This document shows positions 8,684 through 18,068 of a stretch of DNA of 53,062 bases, piece by piece; position 1 is the stretch's first letter, and every line of letters begins with the position of its first letter. The stretch comes from Pseudolabrys sp. (GTDB taxonomy: Bacteria > Pseudomonadota > Alphaproteobacteria > Rhizobiales > Xanthobacteraceae): positions 1-53,062 of the forward strand of contig SHVM01000008.1 of NCBI GenBank assembly GCA_009694265.1. The letters run 5' to 3'. The notes beneath the pieces are model-generated. The model made no database searches, was not told the DNA's origin, and saw only the letters and a list, made by a program, of their open reading frames with translations. Made by a program: the position numbers and the translations under genes.

Positions 8684-10702
8684 GTGCGGGACGGATCACA
8701 GCCGGCGGCTGCACATCGTCACGTGGGCGACGCCGCGCCCATGCAAATGCCGGAAGAGCTAGAGGGCCGCCCGATTACCGGTCTCGCGCGCGTGCTGTTT
8801 GCCATTGCCGCCATTGTTTCAACCACGCTTGCGCTCAATCAACTCCTGAATCTGCAATTGCTGGTCGGCGTGGTTTTTATTGAGAACCGCTATCTGTTTT
8901 TGCTGGCTGCGTCGCTGTTGCCGTTGATCTTCCTGATTTTTCCGGCACGCAAGGACGCCAATCAGCCGACGCCATGGTACGATTGGCTGATCGCGACTCT
9001 CTGCTTCACCTTGCTGGTGTGGTTTGCGGTCGAGGCCGAACGCATTTTGAGCGAAGGCTGGGAATATGGCGCGCCGGCGATTGCCAAGGTTTTCGCAGGC
9101 TTGCTGTGGCTGATAATCCTGGAGGCGCTGCGCCGCACCAGCGGCTGGCCGATGGCTTTGATTGTCGGCACGTTTTCGCTTTATCCGATTTTTGCCGATG
9201 TCATCCCCAATCCGCTGAAAGGTAATCCGCAAACGCTGACCGACACGCTGGCCTATCATCTGACCAGCGCGGAATCCGCATTCGGCATCCCGATGCGGGC
9301 TTTCGCCGAAATTGTGGTCGGCTTTATCATTTTCGGTGTCGCGCTCAACTACACCGGCGGCGGAAAATTCTTCAACGACCTCGCCTTTGCGATGGTCGGC
9401 CGCTTTCGCGGCGGCGCAGCCCAGGTCGGCATTATTTCGAGCGCGCTGCAAGGCTCGATCAGCGGCAGCGTGATTTCAAACGTCATCAGTTCCGGCATCG
9501 TCACCATTCCGGCGATGAAGCGCACCGGCTTTCGCGCCGACTATGCCGGCGCGGTGGAGGCGGTAGCATCGACCGGCGCGGTATTGATGCCGCCAGTGAT
9601 GGGCTCGACCGCCTTCGTGATGGCCTCGTTCCTCGGCAAGTCCTATGGCGAGATCGCGCTGGCGGCGACGGTGCCGGCGCTGCTGTTCTATATCGCGCTG
9701 GTCGTTCAGGTTGACGGCTATTCGGCGCAACTCGGCCTCGGCGGCATGCGCAAGGATGAACTGCCGCGCATGCGCTCGGTGATGAAAGAAGGCTGGTTCT
9801 ATATTCCGGTGTTCGCGCTGCTGGTGTTCCTGCTGGTGTCTTTGCAGGAGGAAGCCATGGCGCCGTTCTACGCCACGGCGTTGCTGATCGCGATCAATCA
9901 GGCGCTGCCGCAACACCGCTTGAACTGGTCGGGCCTCATCGATCTTGGCGTCGCAATCGCGCGCGGACTCGCCGAACTGGTGGCCATCTTGATGGCCATC
10001 GGATTCATCATCGGCTCGCTGTCGGTGACCGGGCTCGCCGGAACGCTGGCCAACGATCTGGTTTATCTCGCCGGCGGCGCACCGCTGCTGCTGCTGATCA
10101 TGGGGGCGATCACGAGTTTCATCTTCGGCATGGGGATGACGGTCACGGCTTGCTACATATTTCTCGCCATCGTGCTGGCGCCGCCTTTGATCAAGGCCGG
10201 GCTCGACCCGCTCGCGGTGCATTTGTTCATCATGTATTGGGGCATGGTTTCCTTCATAACGCCGCCGGTCGCGCTCGCCACCTTCGCGGCAGCGCCTTTG
10301 GCCGGCGTATCGGCGATGCGCATCGGCTGGCAATCGATCCGGCTCGGCACCGCGATCTACGTCGTGCCGTTCTGCTTCGTGCTCAATCCCGCGCTGCTGC
10401 TCATGGGCGACACTGCGACGGTCGCGCTCAATGTCAGTCTGGCGTTTGCCGGCATCGTCGTCGTGGCCGCCGCCCTGCAAGGCTATGTGCTCGGCATTGG
10501 GAGCATTCCGCGCCATGCCGGCGGCTGGCTTGCCCGTCTTTTGATGTTTGGCGGCGGCCTGCTGTTGGCTGCGCCATCGCCGCGGCTCACCGGATTTTCG
10601 TTTGCCGTCAATGTTACGGCCGGCACCATCGCGGCGGTGATGGCCTTGCTGATGATTTTTGCATTCGTTCGAAAAACTGAAAGAGGGAGGATCTTGCCAT
10701 GA
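8684..10702 (+). CDS. TRAP transporter fused permease (4TM/12TM)
   Basis: About 672 aa, with the small (DctQ-like) and large (DctM-like) TRAP permease subunits fused in one polypeptide, as is usual for TAXI-type systems. Many hydrophobic helices span the whole length. The large-subunit core is recognised by GSISGSVISNVISSGIVTIPAM, STGAVLMPPVMGSTAFVMA and the later FGMGMTVTACYIFLAIVLAPPL. The GTG at 8684 is preferred because GAGGGGA lies just upstream; ATG 8645 and ATG 8741 are in-frame alternatives. Its TGA overlaps the ATG of the binding protein gene by four bases (ATGA), so the two are translationally coupled. The permease-first order is the reverse of the usual SBP-first order. Confidence 0.9.
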   Translation: MRDGSQPAAAHRHVGDAAPMQMPEELEGRPITGLARVLFAIAAIVSTTLALNQLLNLQLLVGVVFIENRYLFLLAASLLPLIFLIFPARKDANQPTPWYDWLIATLCFTLLVWFAVEAERILSEGWEYGAPAIAKVFAGLLWLIILEALRRTSGWPMALIVGTFSLYPIFADVIPNPLKGNPQTLTDTLAYHLTSAESAFGIPMRAFAEIVVGFIIFGVALNYTGGGKFFNDLAFAMVGRFRGGAAQVGIISSALQGSISGSVISNVISSGIVTIPAMKRTGFRADYAGAVEAVASTGAVLMPPVMGSTAFVMASFLGKSYGEIALAATVPALLFYIALVVQVDGYSAQLGLGGMRKDELPRMRSVMKEGWFYIPVFALLVFLLVSLQEEAMAPFYATALLIAINQALPQHRLNWSGLIDLGVAIARGLAELVAILMAIGFIIGSLSVTGLAGTLANDLVYLAGGAPLLLLIMGAITSFIFGMGMTVTACYIFLAIVLAPPLIKAGLDPLAVHLFIMYWGMVSFITPPVALATFAAAPLAGVSAMRIGWQSIRLGTAIYVVPFCFVLNPALLLMGDTATVALNVSLAFAGIVVVAAALQGYVLGIGSIPRHAGGWLARLLMFGGGLLLAAPSPRLTGFSFAVNVTAGTIAAVMALLMIFAFVRKTERGRILP

Positions 10703-11883
10703 AGCGGAACCTGAACCGGAAACTGATCTGCACCTTAGGCAGCTTAGGTGCCTTGGGCGCCTTGCTCGCTTGGTCCGTGCCAACGTCGGCGCAATCGGTC
10801 AAGCTGCCGGAGACCTTGACCTGGACCGCCTACGATGTCGGCTCGGGCGGCTATAACCAGGCCGTCGCCATCGGCAATGCGCTCAAGAACAAATACCAGG
10901 TGAACTTGCGCGTGCTGCCCGGCAAGAATGACGTCTCGCGCAATATTCCGCTGCGCGATGGCAAGGTGCCGTTTTCAGCCAACGGGGTTGGCGGCAGCTA
11001 TCTCGCGCAGGAAGGCGTCTACGAATTCGGCGCCCGCGATTGGGGCCCGCAGGCGGTGCGCGCGCTGCTGCTGAACAATTCCGATGCGCTGCTCACCATC
11101 GTCACCGCCAAGGACGCCAACATCAACACCGCCGCCGATTTCAAGGGCAAGCGCGTCGCTTGGGTCGTCGGCGCACCCTCGCTCAATCAAAACATCACCG
11201 CACTGCTCGCCTTCGCGAACCTCACCTGGAACGACGTGAAAAAGGTCGAGTTCGGCGGTTTCGGCCAAGCGATGGATGCGATCGTCAACAATCAGGTGGA
11301 CGCAGCGTTCTCATCGACCATTTCCGGCCAAGCCTACAAGATTGCTTCGTCGTCGCGCGGGATCACATACCCGACCTTTCCGCACGCCGATAAAGCCGGC
11401 TGGGCGCGGGTGAACAAGGTCGCGCCGTTCTTCGTGCCGGCCTTCGGCACCGAGGGCGCAGGCTTATCGAAGGAGAACAAGGCCGAGGCCGCGACGTATC
11501 CATATCCCGTGCTGATGACCATGAAGACCACCGAAAACGACCTCGTCTACAACATGACCAAGGCCATGGTCGAAACGTTCAACGACTACAAAGATGGCGC
11601 TCCAGGCAATTCCGGTTGGGACATCAAGCGGCAGATTTTCGCCTGGGCGATCCCGATGCACGAGGGCGCCATTAAATATTTCAATGAGCGCGGGCTATGG
11701 ACCGAAGCGTATAAAAAACACAACGATGCACTGGTCAAGCGTCAGGACACGCTCGCCGCAGCCTGGACTGCTTACAAGACAAAGGCTTCGGCTGACGACA
11801 ATGAATTCAAACAAGGTTGGATGAAGGCGCGCGCGGAGGCGCTGACCAAAGCCGGCATGGAGCCAGTGCTGACGGCCTGGTGA
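10699..11883 (+). CDS. TAXI-family TRAP solute-binding protein
   Basis: A 394-aa periplasmic receptor with a Sec-type signal peptide (MKRNLNRKLICTLGSLG through PTSAQS, about 33 aa). The N-terminal lobe begins TWTAYDVGSGGYNQAVAIGNAL, a variant of the GTGG-Y-P start of TAXI proteins. It continues with DFKGKRVAWVVGAPSLNQN and a C-terminal YPYPVLMTMKTTENDLVYNMTKAM segment typical of the family. A good AGGGAGGA ribosome site precedes the ATG, which overlaps the permease stop. The protein is longer than most TAXI receptors (~320-350 aa), with an extra helical tail rich in Lys and Ala. The ligand is unknown; TAXI systems characterised so far take acidic compounds. Confidence 0.85.
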   Translation: MKRNLNRKLICTLGSLGALGALLAWSVPTSAQSVKLPETLTWTAYDVGSGGYNQAVAIGNALKNKYQVNLRVLPGKNDVSRNIPLRDGKVPFSANGVGGSYLAQEGVYEFGARDWGPQAVRALLLNNSDALLTIVTAKDANINTAADFKGKRVAWVVGAPSLNQNITALLAFANLTWNDVKKVEFGGFGQAMDAIVNNQVDAAFSSTISGQAYKIASSSRGITYPTFPHADKAGWARVNKVAPFFVPAFGTEGAGLSKENKAEAATYPYPVLMTMKTTENDLVYNMTKAMVETFNDYKDGAPGNSGWDIKRQIFAWAIPMHEGAIKYFNERGLWTEAYKKHNDALVKRQDTLAAAWTAYKTKASADDNEFKQGWMKARAEALTKAGMEPVLTAW

Positions 11884-11901
11884 CGGCGGCCCGGGTCAAT
11901 T

Positions 11902-12720
11902 CTATTCCCGCCGCGTCTCCAGCCAGCGCTTGAGATAGACCAGCGCAAGCGCGCGCTCGTCCTCGGTCGCCTGCTGGAAGGCGCTGTCGTAGAGCTTGGC
12001 AATCCAGGGCTGTTCGGTTGTCTGCGCATTGTCCTTGGCGAGCGTCAGCCACATCAGCCCGCGCGCCGCCTGGCGCGGGACATGGTCGCCGGAAAACAGC
12101 ATGGCGCCGAGCATGGCCTGCGCCGAGCATTGGCCCTTCTGCGCCGAGAGACCGAACCAGCGCGCCGCCGTGCGCGGGTCGTGCGGAGCGCCAGTGCCGT
12201 CGAGGTACTGCCGCGCCAGAAAATACTGCGCATCGGGATCGCGGAAATACGATGCCGCATAGGCGAACATTTCGCGCGCGCGCTCCGGATCGCGCTTGAT
12301 CCGCGTCTTGCCTATGCCTTCGAGATAATAGTGGCCAAGCGCGACGAATGCATTGGCGACAAAGCGCGCCTGTGGCGTGTCCGGATTGTCGTCGGCATGG
12401 TTGTCGGCGATACGGCGGAAATATTCGAACGCCTTGAGATCGTTCTGCGCCACGCCATCGCCTTCGGCATACATGCGGCCAAGCTTCCACTGCGCCAACG
12501 CATGGCCTTTCTCGGCCGCGTATTCGAGCGCGTGGACACCCTTGGCGGTTTCGCCGGACTTGAGCGATTGCGCGCCCGAGCGGAACGCCTCTATCGCCGT
12601 CGCGGGAGGCGCGGCTGCCATCGCACCGTCGGATTTGCTGCCGTCAAGCGCAAAGGCCGGCGCGGCCAGAAGACCGGCACCAATCACCATTGCGCGAAAC
12701 AGGGTCTCAAATATCCGCAT
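11902..12720 (-). CDS. Periplasmic Sel1-repeat protein, ExoR-like
   Basis: A 272-aa exported protein with an N-terminal signal (MRIFETLFRAMVIGAGLLAAPAFA) followed by tandem Sel1/TPR-like repeats. Examples are ALAQWKLGRMYAEGDGV (about 73-89), ANAFVALGHYYLEGIGK, DAQYFLARQYLDGTGAPHD and SAQAMLGAMLFSGDHV. Size, export and repeat layout match ExoR, the periplasmic inhibitor of the ExoS-ChvI two-component system in rhizobia. Identity with ExoR is inference, since Sel1 proteins are numerous. The ATG lies inside the last codons of ilvD (14-base overlap), so the two are probably co-transcribed and translationally coupled. That location fits neither ExoS nor ChvI, whose genes are not in the window. Confidence 0.75.
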   Translation of the reverse strand: MRIFETLFRAMVIGAGLLAAPAFALDGSKSDGAMAAAPPATAIEAFRSGAQSLKSGETAKGVHALEYAAEKGHALAQWKLGRMYAEGDGVAQNDLKAFEYFRRIADNHADDNPDTPQARFVANAFVALGHYYLEGIGKTRIKRDPERAREMFAYAASYFRDPDAQYFLARQYLDGTGAPHDPRTAARWFGLSAQKGQCSAQAMLGAMLFSGDHVPRQAARGLMWLTLAKDNAQTTEQPWIAKLYDSAFQQATEDERALALVYLKRWLETRRE

Positions 12721-14431
12721 AGCACTCTTTCTCAGCCGCCCCGCCGGGATGGGTCACCGCGCCTTTGACGGCGGGACCCACCTGCTGGGCGTATTTCCAT
12801 AAATAACCGGAACTGGCCTCAGACTCGCGTGCCTTCCATTGGCTCTTGCGCTTGGCAAGCTCGGCTTCGGAGAGATTGACGTTGAGCGTTCCATTCACCG
12901 CATCGATCTCGATGATGTCACCATCCTGAATCAAACCTATCGGCCCGCCGAGCGCCGCTTCCGGACCGACATGACCAACGCAGAAGCCGCGCGTGGCGCC
13001 GGAGAAACGCCCGTCGGTGATCAGCGCCACTTTCTCGCCCGCGCCCTGGCCGTAAAGCGCGGCCGTGGTCGAGAGCATTTCGCGCATGCCGGGGCCGCCG
13101 CGCGGTCCCTCATAGCGGATCACCAGTACGTCGCCGGCGCGGTAGGTCTTTTTCCTGACCGCCTCGAAGCAGGCTTCCTCGCCGTCGAAGCAGAGCGCCG
13201 GGCCGGTAAACATCAGCGTCTTCATGCCGGCGACCTTCACGATCGCGCCGTCAGGCGCGAGATTGCCTTTCAGACCGACCACGCCGCCGGTCGCCAGCAA
13301 GGGCTTATCGGCCGGACGCACCACGTCCTGGTCCGGGTTCCATTTCACGTTCTTCATGTTCTCGGCGATGGTGCGGCCGGTGACCGTCAGACAATCGCCG
13401 TGCATGAAGCCGTGATCGAGCAAGGTCTTCATCAGCAGCGGCACGCCGCCTGCTTCGAACATATCCTTGGCGACATAACGGCCGCCCGGCTTCAAATCCG
13501 CGATATACGGTGTCTTTTTGAAGATTTCCGCGACGTCGAACAGATCGAACTCAATGCCGCATTCATGCGCGATCGCCGGCAGATGCAGCGCCGCATTGGT
13601 CGAACCGCCGGTGGCGGCGACGACGGCGGCGGCATTCTCCAGCGCCTTGCGGGTGACGATGTCGCGCGGGCGGATGTTCTTGACGATCAGATCCATGATC
13701 ATCTCGCCCGCCAGCATGCAGAACTTGTCGCGCATCTCGTAAGGCGCCGGCGCGCCGGATGAATAGGGCAGCGCCAGGCCGATGGCTTCCGCCACCGTCG
13801 CCATGGTGTTGGCGGTAAACTGCGCGCCGCAAGCGCCGGCCGAGGGACAGGCGTTCTGTTCGAGCGTGAGAAGATCGGCGTCGGACATCTCGCCGACCGA
13901 GTGCTTGCCGACCGCTTCGTAGACATCCTGTATGGTGACTTCCTTGCCCTTGAACTTTCCGGGCAGGATCGAGCCGCCGTAGATGAAGATCGACGGCACG
14001 TTGAGCCGGCACATCGCCATCATCATGCCGGGCTGCGACTTGTCGCAGCCGGCGACGCCGATCAACGCGTCATAGGCGTGACCGCGCATGGTGAGCTCGA
14101 CGGAATCAGCGATCACCTCGCGCGAGGGCAGCGAGGATTTCATACCGGCATGGCCCATGGCGATGCCGTCGGTGACGGTGATGGTACAGAATTCGCGCGG
14201 CGTGCCGCCGACGGAGGCGACGCCCTTCTTCACGGCCTGCGCCTGGCGCATCAGCGCGATGTTGCAGGGTGCGGCCTCGTTCCAGCAGGTTGCGACGCCG
14301 ACGAAGGGCTGGTGGATCTGCTCGGCGCTCAGCCCCATTGCATAGTAAAAGGCGCGATGCGGGGCACGATCCGGCCCTTCGGTGGCATGCCGGCTCGGCA
14401 GCTTGGCCTTTAAATTCGATTTTGCGTCCAT
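12707..14431 (-). CDS. ilvD: Dihydroxy-acid dehydratase
   Basis: A 574-aa Fe-S enzyme of branched-chain amino acid synthesis that dehydrates 2,3-dihydroxy-isovalerate and 2,3-dihydroxy-3-methylvalerate to the 2-oxoacids. The cysteines expected to hold the cluster are visible in ATCWNEAAPCN (C56), GVAGCDKSQPG (C129) and NACPSAGACGAQFTANTM (C195, C201). Asp in CDKSQPG and the C-terminal SGATRGFCVGHVGPEA block are also typical. The start at 14431 gives the family length; an upstream in-frame start at 14596 would add a low-complexity 55-aa extension and is rejected. The 3' end overlaps the Sel1-repeat gene. Many genomes of this order have more than one IlvD-family member, so some sugar-acid dehydratase activity is possible. 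Confidence 0.93.
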   Translation of the reverse strand: MDAKSNLKAKLPSRHATEGPDRAPHRAFYYAMGLSAEQIHQPFVGVATCWNEAAPCNIALMRQAQAVKKGVASVGGTPREFCTITVTDGIAMGHAGMKSSLPSREVIADSVELTMRGHAYDALIGVAGCDKSQPGMMMAMCRLNVPSIFIYGGSILPGKFKGKEVTIQDVYEAVGKHSVGEMSDADLLTLEQNACPSAGACGAQFTANTMATVAEAIGLALPYSSGAPAPYEMRDKFCMLAGEMIMDLIVKNIRPRDIVTRKALENAAAVVAATGGSTNAALHLPAIAHECGIEFDLFDVAEIFKKTPYIADLKPGGRYVAKDMFEAGGVPLLMKTLLDHGFMHGDCLTVTGRTIAENMKNVKWNPDQDVVRPADKPLLATGGVVGLKGNLAPDGAIVKVAGMKTLMFTGPALCFDGEEACFEAVRKKTYRAGDVLVIRYEGPRGGPGMREMLSTTAALYGQGAGEKVALITDGRFSGATRGFCVGHVGPEAALGGPIGLIQDGDIIEIDAVNGTLNVNLSEAELAKRKSQWKARESEASSGYLWKYAQQVGPAVKGAVTHPGGAAEKECYADI

Positions 14432-14636
14432 AATCCTTGTCGACCCCCGCCCCTGTTGACCCCGCCGGGTTGGACCGGCTGACGATATACGAGGGACGTT
14501 AACCGGCATTAAAAACCGGAACTCAAATCCCGGAAGCTTTGCAACGGTTTGCAGCGCGCCCGAGCGACCCTCGATGTGGTCGGAGGGTATGGCCAAATCG
14601 CGGCGCGGCAGGGGTTCGTGGGCTGGAATGGCTTGA

Positions 14637-15248
14637 ATGTTCTACACTGTTGCAAGCAGGACACAGGCCCCAGGCATGCTCCTAACTCCCAAAATCAAGC
14701 GTAATTTCTTCGGCCGGACGGTCCACAAAGTGGCCCCAGACCTGATCGGGGCGATGCTTTTGGTGGATGGCGCCGGCGGCATCATTGTGGAGGTCGAGGC
14801 CTATCACCATACCGACCCGGCCGCACACAGTTATGGCGGACAGACCCCACGCAACGCCGTGATGTTCGGGCCTCCGGGCATGGCTTACGTCTACCGCTCC
14901 TACGGCATCCATTGGTGCTTGAATTTCGTGTGCGAGGGCGACGGCAGCGCCAGCGCGGTGCTGATCCGGGCGCTGGAGCCGGTAGAAGGCCTTGCACGGA
15001 TGCGGCGGCGGCGCGGGATCGCCGATGAGCGGGCGCTGTGCTCCGGACCCGGTAAATTATGCGAGGCGCTGGGCGTAAGCATCCGGCACAACGGCATGGC
15101 ACTCGACCGCGCGCCGTTCGAACTGCGGGCGCGGCGGGAGAAGCCGGACATCCTGACCGGCCCGCGCATCGGCATCACCAAGGCGGTCGACGCGCCGTGG
15201 CGTTACGGGCTGAAGGGGTCGAAGTTTTTGAGCCGGTCGTTTCGCTAG
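14637..15248 (+). CDS. DNA-3-methyladenine glycosylase (AAG/MPG family)
   Basis: A 203-aa alkyladenine DNA glycosylase that removes alkylated or deaminated purines to start base-excision repair. Recognisable motifs are the VEVEAY strand with the catalytic Glu (E54), then [27 protein letters not shown] (the DNA-contact block) and [12 protein letters not shown]. The ATG at 14637 is used; ATG 14676 ([11 protein letters not shown]) is an equally good start and would give 190 aa. The gene is tail-to-tail with valS: the two stop codons share the bases CTAG at 15245-15248, so the coding regions overlap by four bases. No partner repair genes adjoin it. Confidence 0.92.
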   Translation: MFYTVASRTQAPGMLLTPKIKRNFFGRTVHKVAPDLIGAMLLVDGAGGIIVEVEAYHHTDPAAHSYGGQTPRNAVMFGPPGMAYVYRSYGIHWCLNFVCEGDGSASAVLIRALEPVEGLARMRRRRGIADERALCSGPGKLCEALGVSIRHNGMALDRAPFELRARREKPDILTGPRIGITKAVDAPWRYGLKGSKFLSRSFR

Positions 15249-18061
15249 ACCGCGCTCTTGAGCGCTTCTAGCGCCGCGGCGATCTTAGCCTTACGGCCGA
15301 CCGCTTCCTCGCGCTTTTCTTTTTCTTCTTCAACCACCTCTTCCGGCGCGTTGGCGACGAATTTCTCGTTATTGAGCTTGGCATCGACGCGGGCAATGTC
15401 GGCGTCGGCCTTGGCCATTTCCTTCTCCAGCCGCGTGCCTTCGGCATTAAGATTAATAACACCAATGAGCGGCAGCGCCGCCACCTCGCCGCGCACCACC
15501 AGTTGCAGTGAGCCTTGCGGCGCTTTGGTGGCGAATGAAATCTCGGCAACGCGCGCCAGCCGCTTGATGAATTCAGCCCAGCGTTCCGCACGTCCTTTTG
15601 TCTCGGCCGACACGCCGGCGAGCACAAGCGGAATGGCGTTGACGATGTTCATTTCCGCCCGCACCGAGCGGATGGCGGTAATCAGATCGATCACCCAGCC
15701 GATCTCGGCTTCGGCTTTGTCATCGGCGAGACCTTCGAGCTTCGGCCATGCGCTGAGCGCGAGTAGTTGCGGGTGCTGACCGGTCACCGACCACAATTCC
15801 TCGGTGACGAACGGCATGAACGGATGCAGCAGTTTAAGAATTTCGTCGCGCGCCCAGGCCACCATCGCCTGCGTCTCGGTCTTGGCCGCGCCATCGGGGC
15901 CGAGCAGCACCGGCTTGGCCAATTCCAGATACCAGTCGCAATAGATGTTCCAGACGAAGCGATAGGCCGCCGCCGCCGCGTCGTTGAACTTGTAGGTCTC
16001 GATCGCCGCCGTGATTTCGCGCGCGGCATTCGCCGTCTCATGCGCGATCCAGCGGTTGAGCGCCTGTTTCGCGGATTTCGGGTCGAAGCCTTTGAGGCTG
16101 GCGCAACCATTCATCTCGGCGAAACGCGCGGCGTTCCACAGCTTGGTCGCGAAATTGCGATTGTTCTCCACGTCCTGCGGCGCAAGCTTGATGTCGTGGC
16201 CTTGCGCCGCGCCGCGCCCCAGCGCGAAACGCAGCGCATCGGCGCCGTAGTCGTCGATGACGCCCAGCGGGTCGATGACATTGCCTTTCGACTTCGACAT
16301 TTTGACGCCGGAGGCGTCGCGCACCAGGCGATGGATGTAGATGTCGCGGAACGGCACTTCCTTTTTGAAGTGCAGCCCCATCATCATCATGCGCGCGACC
16401 CAGAAGAAGATGATGTCGAAGCCGGTGACCAGCACGCTGGTCGGATAGAAACGTTTGGCTTCCGGTGTCGTGTCCGGCCAGCCCAAGGTCGAGAACGGCC
16501 ACAGCGCGGACGAGAACCAGGTGTCGAGCACGTCCTCGTCGCGTAAAATTTTAACAGTACCGCCTTCCTTCGTTGTTAATTTAGCCTTCGATGATTGGAA
16601 ATCATTAAAATCTTTTGCAATCTCAACTTTTGCTTTGTAATAACGGCGCGCGGTTTCGACCGCCGCCGCTTCGGACTCTTCAACAAATATCACGTCGACG
16701 CCTAGGTTAAGCTTTTGGTCTTCGATCTCCGGCCCATACCACGCGGGAATTTGATGGCCCCACCAAAGCTGGCGCGAGATACACCAGGGCTGGATATTTT
16801 CCATCCAATCGAAATAAGTTTTCTCCCAGTTCTTCGGGACGAAATTAGTTTTTCCTTCGCGCACGGCGGTGATGGCTGGCTTCGCGAGTTCTTTCGCGTT
16901 GACGTACCACTGGTCGGTCAGGAACGGCTCGATCACGACGTTTGAGCGCTCGCCGTGCGGCACAACATGCGCATTCTGCTCGATCTTGTCGACCAGCCCG
17001 TTCTCTTCCAGCTGTACGACGATCTGCTTGCGCGCGGCGAAGCGATCCATGCCGTGCATCGCCAGTGTCTGGTCGAGATCGGCCGACGCGGCAACGCCAG
17101 CGACGAAATCCTCATTGTCCTTGAGAGCGAGCTTGGCCTCGACGCTGAATATATTGATCTGCGGCAGCGCATGCCGCTTGCCGACTTCAAAATCGTTGAA
17201 GTCGTGCGCCGGGGTGATCTTCACCGCGCCGCTGCCTTTTTCGGGATCGGAATACTCATCGGCGACGATCGGAATCTTGCGGCCGACTAGTGGCAAAATC
17301 ACATGTTTGCCGACCAGATTCTTGTAGCGCTCGTCGTCGGGATGCACCGCCACGGCGGTATCGCCCAGCATCGTCTCCGGCCGCGTGGTGGCGACGACGA
17401 TGAAGGTCGACGGGTCTTCGGCGTTGAATGTCTTGCCCTCAAGCGGATAGCGCAGATGCCAGAGATGTCCCTTGGTCTCGACCTGCACGACTTCGAGATC
17501 GGAAATCGCTGTCAGCAGCTTGGGGTCCCAATTGACCAGCCGCTTGTCTTTGTAAATCAGCTTTTCATTGTAAAGCTGCACAAAAACTTTCACGACCGCC
17601 TTCGACAGCCCCTCGTCCATGGTGAAGCGCTCGCGCGACCAATCGCACGACGCTCCCAGCCGCTTGAGCTGGTTGACGATGGTGCCGCCGCTTTCGGCCT
17701 TCCATTCCCACACGCGCTTGAGGAACGCCTCGCGCCCCATCTCGCGGCGCCCGGGCTGTTTTCGCTCGGCCAATTGCCGCTCGACCACCATTTGCGTCGC
17801 GATGCCGGCATGGTCGGTGCCGGGCTGCCACAGCACGTCGCGCCCGCGCATGCGCTCGAAGCGGCACAGCACGTCCTGCAGCGTATTGTTGAGCGCATGG
17901 CCCATATGCAATGAGCCGGTGACGTTGGGCGGCGGAATGACGATAGAGTAAGGCTTCGCCTGCGCGCACTCGGGCCGGCCGGCGCGGAAGGCGCCCGCCG
18001 CTTCCCACGTTTTGTAAATGCGGCCCTCGACCTCGGAGGGTTGGTAGGTCTTATCGATCAT
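15245..18061 (-). CDS. valS: Valyl-tRNA synthetase
   Basis: A 938-aa class I aminoacyl-tRNA synthetase. The HIGH box appears as [15 protein letters not shown] (HMGH at 52-55) and the KMSKS box as [16 protein letters not shown] (about residue 580). An editing domain lies between them ([19 protein letters not shown]). The C-terminal arm is a charged coiled coil of about 70 residues ([19 protein letters not shown] onward) that binds the tRNA in ValRS. The start at 18061 ([20 protein letters not shown]) fits the family; an in-frame upstream start at 18289 would overlap the MFS gene and is rejected. The gene ends overlapping the glycosylase gene. It is followed on the opposite side by MFS and popZ, as part of the conserved valS-popZ-tolC-pcm neighbourhood. 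Confidence 0.96.
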   Translation of the reverse strand: MIDKTYQPSEVEGRIYKTWEAAGAFRAGRPECAQAKPYSIVIPPPNVTGSLHMGHALNNTLQDVLCRFERMRGRDVLWQPGTDHAGIATQMVVERQLAERKQPGRREMGREAFLKRVWEWKAESGGTIVNQLKRLGASCDWSRERFTMDEGLSKAVVKVFVQLYNEKLIYKDKRLVNWDPKLLTAISDLEVVQVETKGHLWHLRYPLEGKTFNAEDPSTFIVVATTRPETMLGDTAVAVHPDDERYKNLVGKHVILPLVGRKIPIVADEYSDPEKGSGAVKITPAHDFNDFEVGKRHALPQINIFSVEAKLALKDNEDFVAGVAASADLDQTLAMHGMDRFAARKQIVVQLEENGLVDKIEQNAHVVPHGERSNVVIEPFLTDQWYVNAKELAKPAITAVREGKTNFVPKNWEKTYFDWMENIQPWCISRQLWWGHQIPAWYGPEIEDQKLNLGVDVIFVEESEAAAVETARRYYKAKVEIAKDFNDFQSSKAKLTTKEGGTVKILRDEDVLDTWFSSALWPFSTLGWPDTTPEAKRFYPTSVLVTGFDIIFFWVARMMMMGLHFKKEVPFRDIYIHRLVRDASGVKMSKSKGNVIDPLGVIDDYGADALRFALGRGAAQGHDIKLAPQDVENNRNFATKLWNAARFAEMNGCASLKGFDPKSAKQALNRWIAHETANAAREITAAIETYKFNDAAAAAYRFVWNIYCDWYLELAKPVLLGPDGAAKTETQAMVAWARDEILKLLHPFMPFVTEELWSVTGQHPQLLALSAWPKLEGLADDKAEAEIGWVIDLITAIRSVRAEMNIVNAIPLVLAGVSAETKGRAERWAEFIKRLARVAEISFATKAPQGSLQLVVRGEVAALPLIGVINLNAEGTRLEKEMAKADADIARVDAKLNNEKFVANAPEEVVEEEKEKREEAVGRKAKIAAALEALKSAV

Positions 18062-18068
18062 TGCCGTT

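Noticed and set aside
9476-10783. A 435-codon minus-strand frame opposite the TRAP fused permease.
   Set aside because: Extremely rich in Arg, His, Gln and Asp, with no family pattern. The plus strand encodes obvious membrane helices.
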